Origin: Diphasiastrum complanatum
Taxonomy: Eukaryota; Streptophyta; Lycopodiopsida; Lycopodiales; Lycopodiaceae
Reading direction: 5' to 3'
Assembly (NCBI GenBank): GCA_029204225.1
Contig: CM055098.1
Location: 55,597,458-55,661,457 of the forward strand
Length of the DNA stretch: 64,000 nt
Shown here: piece by piece, positions 42,600 through 52,715 of the stretch
Layout: each line of letters opens with the position of its first letter
How positions within the stretch are numbered: the first letter of the stretch is position 1
Translations under genes and position numbers: made by a program
The notes under the pieces: generated by a model
Told to the model about the DNA's origin: nothing
The model's input: only the letters and a program-made list of their open reading frames with translations
The model's database searches: none

Positions 42600-43400
42600 C
42601 CCACAGTGTAAGCACGGGTGCGTCCACGGTCGGGGTGGTTGGCAGGACGGGGGCTTGATGAGTCAAAGTGCTGCCCTTGAGGTGTAAGCACGGTCAGTTT
42701 CCGCGGTTCAGGCCTGGCGCCGTCTGCACGTAGGACAGATGAGGCAATGTGCTGCCATTAGGATGGTGTAAGCACGGTCTGTGCCTTGTGTGGTGCGGGG
42801 TGACATATTCACGATGACCACCGTTCGTTTAGCTATAAGGGCTATCGACCAAATTTGGTGGGGGCGTTACTGAGGCAATGTGCTGCCTAACGGTGAAAGC
42901 ACGGGTGCGTCCACGATTTGGGTGGTATGCTGCCGATCGTTTAGCTATAAGGGCTATCGACTAAATTTGGTGGGGGCGTTACTGAGGCAATGTGCTGCCT
43001 AACGGTGAAAGCACGGGTGCGTCCACGGGGGTGGTATATTCAAGGATAGCTGCCATTCGTTTAGCTATAAGGGCTATCGACCAAATTTTGTGGGGGCGTT
43101 ACTGAGGCAATGTGCTGCCTAACGGTGAAAGCACGGGTGCGTCCACGATTGGGGGGTACGCTGCCGATTGTTTAGCTATAAGGGCTATCGACTAGATTTG
43201 GTGGGGGCGTTAGTGAGGCAATGTGCTGCCTGACGGTGAAAGCACGGGTGCGTCCACGGGGGTGGTATATTCAAGGATAGCTGCCGATCGTTTAGCTATA
43301 AGGGCTATCGACCAAAAAGTGGTGGGGCGTGACTGAGGCAATGTGCTGCTTAATGGTGAAAGCACGGATGGTTGGAGGGGTGTCCTATGTGGGCTGATTC
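42600..43400 (+). repeat. Tandem array inside the LARD, alternating 111/120-bp units
   Basis: Units contain GAGGCAATGTGCTGCC, then GGTGAAAGCACGGGTGCGTC, and TTTAGCTATAAGGGCTATCG. Starts of GAGGCAATG are near 42741, 42872, 42983, 43103, 43215 and 43335, giving spacings 131, 111, 120, 112 and 120 bp. The two unit types alternate (CCACGATT..GGGGTAYGCTGCCG versus CCACGGGGGTGGTATATTCA), so the real period of the last four is about 231 bp. Weaker, earlier copies extend back to about 42600. Confidence -1.
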
Positions 43401-45229
43401 TGTGATCGATTTGTATGGGCGCGGCCAGACAAAGGTCCGTTGGCAGGACCATCTCAAAGGGGGACCTTGTCTTTGTTACTTGTTAGTAAACCTGCCTGAG
43501 TGTCTTACTTGTATGTATTCGTGGTGAGTCTTAGTACTCGTGCTTTGCCTGGTTTGCATGATTGCTTGTGATACAAGGAGCTGATGGCTCGAGAAGGAAC
43601 CTTTTCTTTTGAAGGCTGATACCATCAAACAAAGAGGACTACAGAATCTGTGGGGCGGATTTGCAGTTCAAGTACTCACACGTGAACGACAACGAAACGA
43701 CTCAATGTTTGCAAAGGATGGATGGCTAGCCTATTTCTTGGGTTAGTTTCATTTGTGACAACGCCCACCAGACGCAAGCAGGAAGTCAAAAGTTGGAAAG
43801 GGCAATTTCAGGGGAGATCTTCTATGGAGCAGTTGGTCTTCATTTTGGGACGGCCACCTTCGGAACTGAAACTCACTGAGCATGGGTGATATCCAGTATC
43901 AGTTGGGTTTTTCCTCAAAGGGGAAAAGACTAGGATCCTCTTCAGAGATTGGCAACAAGTTGGATCGAGCCATAATCCTAGCAGATGGGAAGCAAAGTGT
44001 TGGAAAGGCTTTTTGTCCGAAGAACTCTACTCTAAAGTCCGATCAACTGATTTATTAAGTGGAGGGGAACTATCACACACACCTCTCTCTTGGGGCAAAT
44101 TTTGAATTAAAGTTGATCAAAATGGGGGCAAATTCAAGGTGACCTAGCCATACTCACACGAGGAGACTGGCGAACTTTGGACCTAATAAGTTGACAAGTT
44201 TTTGTTGTGGAAAGGAAAGTTTGTTATAGGCTTTCTCTGGACCAGCAATGATGAGGAAACATATGAGTACGCTGGCTTGTGTTACGTGTAAGGCAGCTGA
44301 TCAATGAAGGAACTGAGAAAGTTGAGTCTTGCATGAGAGACTTGGTATTTCGAACGGACGCTAAGGGACAGTTCGCGTTGAGATCGGACTAGTGCAAATT
44401 CTGGGTGCATGTGTCTGATTCAAAGAGAGCTACTTGAAGCCAAGCTCGATGTACACTTCTTGTTTTGACTGTGAGGCAACTGACCAGTGATGGAATTGTG
44501 AAAGTCAAGTTTTGCGCGACGGACATGGTGCTTCAAACAAACGCGAAGAGATAGTTCGGATGCGGATCAAACTGGTGCGACCCTTTGGCTTTCCACGAGG
44601 TCAATGGTTACATTTGGGTTGATTCAAAGAGCTACTTCAAGCTAAGTGAGAGGTGCATTGCGGAGTACTCAATCTTTGCCTACCTTAAAGAGCCAAGATG
44701 GAAAAGTATCAAGATCAGGCTGGGACAAGGAGAGAAATCAAGGTGCAGAAGCAACAAGGCACAAAGTGGACCATAAAGTGTGCAATCAAACGATAAATCC
44801 TTCGGCTCAGGGAGCCTTGATACTTGTGCGGAACTGAACAAATCTGGAGCTCAGGGAGCTCAACACAAAGTGCATCAAGGACAAATCAGGAGCTCAAAGG
44901 AGTTCCAAAGTTGAAAGTCAGAAGCGACAGGGGCGAACATTTCAAAGAAAGGCCTCTGTCACCAGTTAATAAGGTTCTCGGGTTTTACGAAAGCGATATC
45001 AAATCTACGCTTTTCCCAGAAAAAGATATATTTTCAAGTTATGTAATTTTTCAGTACAAAGAGCTGAGCCTCCGACTTGTGGTGTGCCAGCTTCAATGTT
45101 AATAAAAAGTGGCCAGTAAATTGAGTACTGTGCCAAGTAGCTTAAATGTATAGTTATTTTAATTGGGAGAAACCTTTACTTTAATCTGACATCTGATGAG
45201 GACATCAGATTTTATAAAGGTGGGGTGGA
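43401..45229. other. LARD interior, non-coding
   Basis: No credible protein. Short frames such as 44585-44776 and 44824-45102 have no motif and no codon-like pattern. It ends in the polypurine tract before the 3' LTR. Confidence -1.
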
Positions 45230-46397
45230 TGTTGTAAAGCTACCTTTACAAGCTTTACTTCCGGCGCCATCGGCGCCAGCTATGTCCCCGGCGCCAGCAG
45301 CGCCCCTGCTGCTCCCGGCGCCACTGTGACCAGAATCCAGCCGGCGCCAAGTTCCTATGGCTGAAAATCTTTGATCGGTTCTAGCGAAGTCCAGAGAGCT
45401 CAGATCGATGTGCAATCACCTCACACGATCTAGGCATGATTAAAGGAAGCCTGGGGATCAATAAAATCTAGAGAGAGAAAATGACTTTCTAGAAAGAGAA
45501 AATCCTAGAGAGAGAAAAACGTGCTTTACCAGCTTGGGTAGAGTGCTTGGTATGAGGGGGGGTGCCGAATCACACCAGTGCGGGTTGCGACTCAGGGCGA
45601 GCTCCAACCAAGTCTCAGCCTCCCTTGCTGGAATGTTGTCATGGCTCTCGCCTTGGCATGCTAGCGCCCCGGAGACTAGGGTCGGTCACACACTTGAAAT
45701 GTAACCTTCTCAGATTTATCAATAAAGTGGGATTTTCCTCAAACTGACTCTGATTACCGTTTGGGTTTCAGTGTTCGGTAAAAGCGCCAGTTGTAAGGCC
45801 GCTTTCAAAATTTTTAACTTGGCACATAGCTGAGGGTCGTATCCCGGGACGCCAGCGGTATGCTGTCGGGACCATTTGGTCCAAGAACTGGTTGTTTCCA
45901 TATCTGTCGCGGCTTGTGGTTCTGAGTGTTCCTTGCATGAACGTGAATGGGTTAAGCTCTTGGGGAACGGGCTCTAACCTGTCGGCTGAGTTGGATGGCT
46001 TGCTTGGGTGGATGTTACCTGTTTATGGCTGTCCAGTCTGGCGTGGCGCCAGGTTGGCTTCCAGCGCTGGTGACGAAGCTTTCAGTTGGTTAAGTCTGAT
46101 GTAAGTCAGACCGCTTGCTTGGAATGGATGTTACTCGTTTGTAACGAAGCTTCGAGTTGGTTAAGTTTGATGTATGTCGGGCGGCTTGCTTGGAGGGAAG
46201 TCACCCACGTCGGGACCCCCGATCTGGCATGGCGCCAGGTTGGATCTCAATGTTGGTTTTCAGAACTTCAAGTTGGTTAAGTCTGATCGTTGTTGGCGAG
46301 TTGGCTGCTTGTATGTCAAGTGGGTTTGGATGGCAAGAGTTGAAGGCTGGGAAGCTAAGTTGTGGTTCCCGGCTCCCTTTGGGAGGCCTGCGCTACA
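45230..46397 (+). repeat. LARD 3' LTR
   Basis: 1168 bp, five GGCGCC sites in the U3 array, AATAAA at about 45721, ends GCGCTACA next to the AAACC target duplication. Confidence -1.
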
Positions 46398-46402
46398 AAA
46401 CC

Positions 46403-47380
46403 CCAGACCAGGGTTTTTCACACAAACCTATTCTTGGCTTCCAATTCACAGTATTCTGATAGGCCTATCCTCTTCCTCTGAGGTTGCCCTACTGTTGGAA
46501 AGCTGATGCTTCAATCCGTTCATCAAACGGTATCCGATTGAATGCACACTGACTGCAAACACCAAATAGCCTACTTCGGAATTTAAAAATTCCATTTTCT
46601 GAGGTTCTGATTCAGCCGACAACCCTTGTCTCTGAATCCTCACACAGTCTCAAGCTCACCAAGCTTCTGTGTGCTAAACTCTCTGCATCAGTGTTTCTCC
46701 TTCCGTCTTCAATCCGCCATAAACCCCGAACTCTTAGAAGACTGCTTTTCTCCCGAACCTCTCTTCAACGGCGACATTATAATGTGTACACTCCCTGTAC
46801 GGCTCTGATACCAACTTAGAATTTGCTTTGCACAGGAACACAGATCATGCTACACAATAACACAGACAGAAAACACTCTCCAAAGCAAGCTCACATAGCA
46901 ACTGCATTTCTCAAAATGAAATTACATTGTACATATAGTTGTTCACTCAAGCAACCCATGCATGACCCAGATTGTCGTTGGCGGGACGCATGTCCCGTCG
47001 ACCTGCCTCGTGGCGAGGCCAACTGATCCTTATCCACTGATAGGACCCACAGTACAGTAACACAATAATTCTACTTTAATTCTAACTTGAATAACGTACG
47101 TGCCCACTAATAAAAGCTATCAACTTTGATCAGTGGAGGCCCAAAATGTGGTTAGTGAGTAGCTTATGTCACCGGTTTGGAGAAATTTAGGATTTGTTTT
47201 TTTTTTTTTATAAATGTCGTACCATTTGGTCTCAAGGAGTACTTGCCCACTTCATTAGAGTGTAGATAAGCTTACCACACATCGGTTTTCATGTTGGGCG
47301 AGTGGTTTACTTGCTGAAATTCTGTGGCTGGGATTAAGCACAGTTGACCTGACTATGAGTACCCGCATACTTGACTGGGA
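46403..47380 (-). other. Retroelement leader and LTR-like sequence
   Basis: Minus-strand primer site TTGGTATCAGAGCCG at about 46816-46802, so an element's 5' LTR should lie to its right (46817 to about 47100) and its leader to its left, interrupted by the LARD. A possible LTR end AAGCAAATTCTAAG precedes the primer site. No coding sequence can be attached with confidence. Confidence -1.
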
Positions 47381-47384
47381 AGGT

Positions 47385-47800
47385 TTATGAACTCGCACAA
47401 CCGAATTTTGAGAGTTTATGAACTCGCACAGTCAATGGAAAGCGAATGGTTGGTTGAATGGAAAGCTGTTCATAGAATATCATAAGAAAAACCAAAATCC
47501 ATTCACACAGAATTTGCACAATATCCTACGGTGCCTAACGATAGCTGAGGGCGGATTCTTGCACAAAACAAGTCAAAATGACTCGCACAAGGTTGAAAAG
47601 ATGACTCACACAGAGTTGGGAGATGGCTCACACATGGTTGAAGGATTCCCGAATGAACTAGAAATGACTCGCATAGGGGAACCATTCAAAATGACCCGCC
47701 CAGACTTGGAAGATGACTCGTACCAGAATATGACTCGCACAAACCTGTACCCGGGGAGCTAGAACCCATGGGAATGACTCACACAGAAGATGACTCGCCA
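47385..47800 (+). repeat. Interspersed ATGACTCGCACA repeats
   Basis: About eleven copies of a 12-bp motif ATGACTCGCACA or close variants (near 47387, 47418, 47577, 47602, 47626, 47664, 47691, 47711, 47729, 47773 and 47789), separated by 15-45 bp of unrelated text, apart from one gap of about 160 bp. TGACTC is the half-site core of GCN4/bZIP binding sites. They lie upstream of a TATA box. Confidence -1.
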
Positions 47801-47902
47801 AAAAAAAAGAAAAACAGTTGCAAGAAACGTCAAATGAAAAACTTCCGCTAACAAAAGTGCTTTCAAAAGACCACCACTTCTGTAAGTGGCCACCACTCCA
47901 AG

Positions 47903-47910
47903 TATAAATA
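47903..47910 (+). promoter_or_regulatory. TATA box, probable LTR promoter
   Basis: TATAAATA in a G/C-balanced context, about 100-500 bp downstream of the ATGACTCGCACA repeats and about 200 bp upstream of the copia pol frame. Probably the promoter of a copia LTR or its remnant. Confidence -1.
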
Positions 47911-48079
47911 GGAGTGGAAGAGTCCATTTCGGGAAGAACCCCATTTGTAATTTAGTTTAGGGTTTTATCTTTTAGGTTAGGCCGTCATTTGTTAGAAACT
48001 AAGGAGAGAAAAGAGAGAAGAGTGGATCTTGCCCGCAATACTCACCCATTCATTGTAGATCTTCTCATTCTTCAACCTC

Positions 48080-48901
48080 TTGGCTAGTTGGAAGCCATAG
48101 CCATTGGTTGGGAAAGCCTCAATGCCTAATAACGTGTTCTATTTGGGAGTCCGCATACACATTCCTAAGGAAGAGAGACGTAAACTTGATGTAAAAGCTA
48201 TCAAGTGTATATTCCTAGGATATGACGATCGTGTGAAGGGCTTTAGATGTTTTGATCCAGTGGAAAACAAAACCCGTATAAGTCGTGATGTTATCTTTGA
48301 TGAATCCAAGATGTATGAAGACGAGGATGTTGAGAAGATAGACACACCCAGTGGGAAAGATGGTATAGTGAGGATACCACCTGATGATGATTCATTCATT
48401 GACCTTCCGAGTGATGAACATGAGGATACATCTCAAGATACTACTACTCAACCTCAAGAGACAGGTTGGAGAGGTAGGGACAAACCTTTTGGTGCAAGAA
48501 GGATCGAAGTTGCAGGTGACAAACGCAAGGAGAAGGATGTACCGTGGGATACATTTTTACCAGGAAGCCGATCACCTGACATGAAGCTCCCTAAGTGGTT
48601 TGAGAGATTGTTGGAGAGCCGCGACATGGATGACTTTCCAGGATCATCTAACCAAGGAGAGCTACAAAGATCAACAAGAGAGAAGACTCAACCTGAAAGG
48701 TATGAAGCAAATTATGCTCTCTTATCTAACATTATTCAAAGCAAAGAACCTTTGACTTATGGTGAAGCAAAGGATGATGACATTTGGGTCAAGGCCATGG
48801 GAGAGGAGATGGAGTCAATTGCTAAGCATAGCGTATGGGACTTAGTAGAATCACTAGCTGGCAAGAAACTCATTGGCTGCAAATGGGTCACACAGGACTA
48901 A
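48080..48901 (+). pseudogene. Copia integrase C-terminus and start of RT (element E)
   Basis: Begins HPLVGK-like text fused directly to leader sequence, then VRIHIPKEERRKLDVKAIKC, IFLGYD, TRISRDVIFDES (integrase C-terminal region), an acidic linker, and the RT start EPLTYGEAKDDDIWVKAMGE and GCKWV. The integrase core and everything before it are missing. A one-base insertion near 48890 shifts the frame (GCKWVTQD*), after which RT continues in the next frame. Confidence -1.
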
Positions 48902-49790
48902 GTACCATGCAGATGGAAGTATAGCAAAGCACAAGGCAAGATTGGTAATCAAAGGGTACGCACAAAGTAAAGGCATCGACTATGAGGAGACCTTTGTGCC
49001 GGTTTGTAAGTGGAATACTCTACATCTACTTGTTGCTTTAGCTTCACATTTTGGTTGGCCTTTGCATCAGATGGATGTGAAATCTGCTTTTCTAAATGGT
49101 GAGTTAGAAGAAGAAGTGTTCATGGATCAACCTGAAGGCTTTGTAGCAAAGGGACAGGAAAATAAAGTATGTCGCTTGAAGAAAGCACTTTATGGTCTTA
49201 AACAAGCACCACGTGCGTGGTATAGCAGGCTTGATGCCTACTTTCGTTCAAAGGGGATGGTGAGAACACATTCTGATCCAAATCTATATGTCTTATGCTT
49301 TAATGGTATGGTTGCTTTGATTGCTCTTTATGTTGATGACTTGATTATTACGGGAAATAATCAAGAGATGATACACATGATCAAGAAAGACCTCATGGAA
49401 CAATTCGAGATGACAGATCTCAGCCTGATGCATTACTGCCTTGGAGTAGAAGTGTGGCAAAAAGGACATGAAGTGGGTTTAACACAAGTGAAGTATGTCA
49501 AAGAGTTGCTGCACAGGTTTAGGTTGCAGGATTGCAAACCAGTAAACACTCCTATTGAACCAGGTAAAAAGCTTTCTAAGCTTGATGAGTCACAGTCATT
49601 TGATGCTACGCTGTATAGACAGTTAGTAGGGAGCTTGATTTACCTTACCACGACTAGACCAGATATATGCTATGTTGTTGGCATTGTAAGTCAGTTTATG
49701 GTAGCACCTACGGAAGGCAGCTAAACGCAATTTGCGTTATGTGAAAGGCACTTCAGAATATGGCTTGATTTACAAGAAGCATGATGGTTT
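48899..49790 (+). pseudogene. Copia reverse transcriptase (element E)
   Basis: Long open stretch with all main RT blocks: HKARLVIKGYAQ, TFVPVCKWNTLHLLVALASH, MDVKSAFLNGELEEEVFMDQ (first catalytic Asp), KALYGLKQAPRAWY, LYVDDLIITG (catalytic YVDD) and LVGSLIYLTTTRPDICYVVG. The catalytic residues are intact, so inactivation is due to frame breaks at both ends (near 48890 and near 49722) rather than active-site loss. It is the only nearly complete RT in the window. Confidence -1.
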
Positions 49791-50107
49791 ACCTTAATTG
49801 TGTGGCTATGTGGATGCAGATTGGGGAGGTGACTATGATGATCGTAGATCCACCACAGGGTATGTATTCCAATTTTGTGGTAGTTGCTTTTCCTGGTCTA
49901 GTAAGAAGCAAAGTACAATTGCTCTTTCCACCACAGAAGCAGAGTATAAGGCAATGTGTAGTGCAGCACAAGAAGCTATATGGTTGAGACAAATCTTGGA
50001 AGAAGTTGGCATGAAGCAGAAAAATCCCACGACTTTACATAGCGACAGTCAGAGTGGCATTCAGCTAGCTAAGAATCCAGTGTTCCATGAGAGAACCAAG
50101 GGATTTG
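49791..50107 (+). pseudogene. Copia RNase H (element E), truncated
   Basis: [20 protein letters not shown], then [20 protein letters not shown] and [40 protein letters not shown] are the standard copia RNase H blocks with acidic residues in place. At about 50107 (after FHERTK) the sequence switches to the leader of another copia family, so the end of RNase H and the 3' LTR of E are missing. Confidence -1.
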
Positions 50108-50500
50108 ATCCCAAACTTTTTCAGGATCAAACTCCGTACTGTTCACACGTGTGGGCATCTCTGAACTAGCATTTAAAAGTCAGTTTGATGTAATTTTTGG
50201 TGAAAATCCTAGGATAAGCTACCAAGATCACTTGCCATTGATTAGTTTTGAATTTGTTTAATGAAAACTAATTAATCTAGGCTGATTTCAGACCTTCTTA
50301 AAGTGGAAACCAGGTCTTGATGGTACATCAAAGTGAATGAGAGAAATAGAGTTAGTTTTTTGTCCAAAAATAGCCAAGATTGGCAAGATTTGCTTGAGAG
50401 TAGTTTTCACTTCATCTTATCTTCATTTCAGCTTTGTGGGGGAGTGATAAAACTGTGATTACAAGTCCATCTGCTGGATTAGATGTCAACATTTGAGTGA
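50108..50500 (+). other. Copia leader fragment (C1-like)
   Basis: Matches, in reverse, the C1 leader at about 26550-27150: GATTTGATCCCAAACTT, CACACRTGTGGGCA, CCATTGATTAG, TTAATCTAGGCTGA. Non-coding. It starts without primer site or LTR because of the junction with element E. Confidence -1.
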
Positions 50501-50808
50501 AACACTGCAAGTTAGAAACCTTTGAGCTTCATGTCATGGAGGAGGAAATTCCTATCATCTATTGTGACAACCAATCAGCCCAATCACTTGCAACTAATCC
50601 TACATTCCATGCAAGGGGCAAACAGATCGAGATTGCTCATCATTTCGTGAGGGAGAAAGTGCAAGCCAAAGAGATCAAGTTCCAACATGTGCCATCATCA
50701 AGTTGCTTGGCTAAACCTTTACCTAGAGATTCATTTGTCAAGCTTAGATCTTCAATTGGAGTTATTGATAAAAGCATTGTGATTTCCAAGACTAGATTTG
50801 AGGAGGAG
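50501..50808 (+). pseudogene. Copia RNase H end joined to leader
   Basis: IPIIYCDNQSAQSLATNPTF, then IEIAHHFVREKVQAKEIKFQ and LAKPLPRDSFVKLRSSIGV are the last part of copia RNase H; the frame is open from 50497 to 50847. It follows the leader directly, so gag through most of RNase H was deleted. It ends with polypurine tract TTTGAGGAGGAG (50797-50808). Confidence -1.
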
Positions 50809-51497
50809 TGTGAAAAATTGCCTACATTGGCAAATCTAGCCATGTAGAATATTGTACATTTTGTCAATATTGTTTGTTGGTTACTTGAATGGCCAAAGTG
50901 CCACTTGTACATTCACACCTAAAGTAGGTTACCACGAGTCAAGAGGAGTGGTTGTGTCCATTTGGTAGTGATTCCTACTTTGTAGGATCTAGACCATGAT
51001 TTATGATGAGATTTGTACCTACCATGCACCTACCAAGCATGACTCTTGGATCTAGGCTAGGGTTTTCACATTAGGGCAAGAAAGTTGAGTCTACTTCCTT
51101 ATTACATGCTAAATTTTCACCTAACTTAGCAAAGGAAGTGTCTTTCACTATGTATTCTCATTCTCCATAGTGAGGAGATAGAAACTTTTTGGAGCCTCAA
51201 GGAGAAACTCGAGTTTCCTCTCATTGTATGGTGATTGCTTTTGATTCCAATGAAACCCAGCTTTGGCACATTCTAAACATTGTCTACAGGCCGTACTACA
51301 ACCTTATTTCCACACGTGTGGAGTTGGATATAGTTATTGATCAATGCTTTGACTGTCTCTACTTGTTTTCTATCAAGCTGCTAAACTAGATCTTGTTTTT
51401 TGATGACTAGTATCTAATAAATTGTTTAACAAGCACACAATCAACCTTGTGGATCATTCAAAGATCCATTTATGGTCCTTAGTACTGTACTTTAACA
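50809..51497 (+). repeat. Copia 3' LTR inserted at the edge of unit T2 copy B
   Basis: 689 bp, TGTGAAAAATTGCC...CTTTAACA, after a polypurine tract. It contains CACACGTGTGGAGTTGG. The sequence next to it (ATACATTGAATG) belongs to the T2 unit, so this copia inserted into or beside T2 copy B. No matching 5' LTR is present. Confidence -1.
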
Positions 51498-52373
51498 ATA
51501 CATTGAATGAATTGTAGCTATGTCTCACTATAGACGTACAAATAATAGTCTATAATCCTTGCGCTTTCTCTCTTCGCTTTTATGACTTTTGCTACTACTG
51601 CTTTGTAGGTTCTGGCTTCTATGGCTGTGGGCAGTGGTCAGTTTCCTAGTTGGTTGGCTTTGTTTGTTTGTTGCATCCCCTTTTGTGGCTTGCGTTGTGT
51701 GGATTGCACCTTCTCTTGAGATGGTGTTGCTTTGGTGCTTTTCAAGCTTACGGTTACTATTTTTTTGGTGTTTCTTGGAGTTCCCTGCTACATTCATCGT
51801 CAGTGTGAATCTGGTTCATTTTTTGTGTGCCTGTGGTGCTGTGACTCATTGTGGTGCTCCTAGAAGGTGGTTTGCTTGTGTTACTAGCTTGTTCACTTCG
51901 ATGACATCAGATAAGGTGGCTTCCCATTTGTTGCTCTAATGTTGGTGATTTTGACCTTTGTTCTAGACCTTTTGGGTGGGTTCTATGTGTACTTATGATG
52001 CTAGGTTTCTTGTTTCTGGTTTGGATTCCCGTTGTTTACTCTAGTATGGGTTTTAGTTTATGTTTCTAACTTTGTTGGTGTGTTGTTGTGTTTCATTTGC
52101 GTATGTTGCACTGACTTGGATTGCCTAGGTGGTGATTGCTTTTGTGCTCATGTCTTGTTTTTTTGCTGGTCTTACTTTCTTGAGTTGGTGCTTTTGGTTT
52201 GTCTTACTTTTCGTTTTCTATGCCATTGCTTCTTGCCTTTACTTTCTTTTTGTGGTTGTTCTTTTTTTCATGTTTCTTGCCTCCTGCTCTTTGTTGCCTA
52301 CTAGGTTTTCTCTCTTCTCTTGTCCTCTTTTAACACGATGACATTTTTTTGGGACTTTGATCTAAAAAAAAGT
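51498..52373 (+). other. T/G-rich block with poly(A), possible LINE 3' end (copy B)
   Basis: Plus-strand T/G-rich sequence with hydrophobic low-complexity frames (51589-51939 and 52032-52304), ending GGGACTTTGATC plus eight A (about 52355-52373). Same block as 18672-19552 in copy A. Not taken as genes. Confidence -1.
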
Positions 52374-52715
52374 ATATTTTTTGGTGTTTTCTAATGGTCC
52401 TAGTTTTAGGCCAAAATTATGGATTTTTTTAATAAATCTCTAAATTTTATTTTGAAAAAAGAACAAAAAATGCATATTTTGAATAAAAAACTACATAATT
52501 ACAAATCATCATAATTACAAATGAAATAATAATTCATAAGAACAATGAGTTTTGAAACTCGAAATCTCATTGAAATACAAAACAAAAAACCTTGTAAATA
52601 AGCTTATTTCTGTTGATGAGGAGTAGAGGATGATGGTTTTTCCATTAATCCAAGTCGTTCTTTCAATAGAGATGTAGTTGACTTTCGTAGATGATTGGTC
52701 ATTGTTAACTCAAAA

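Larger units (their letters stand above)
41296..46397 (+). mobile_element. Complete LARD-type LTR retrotransposon, non-coding
   Basis: 5' LTR 41296-42503 (1208 bp) and 3' LTR 45230-46397 (1168 bp), both TGTTGTAAAGC...GCGCTACA. A perfect 5-bp target duplication AAACC lies at 41291-41295 and 46398-46402. Primer site TGGTATCAGAGCCG starts two bases inside the 5' LTR (42506). A polypurine tract AAAGGTGGGGTGGA lies just before the 3' LTR. The 2.7-kb interior shows no gag, protease, RT or integrase motif in any frame, so it fits the definition of a large retrotransposon derivative (LARD) moved by another element's enzymes. The LTRs differ mainly by indels in the GGCGCC array and a 15-bp insertion near 41668. 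Confidence -1.
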
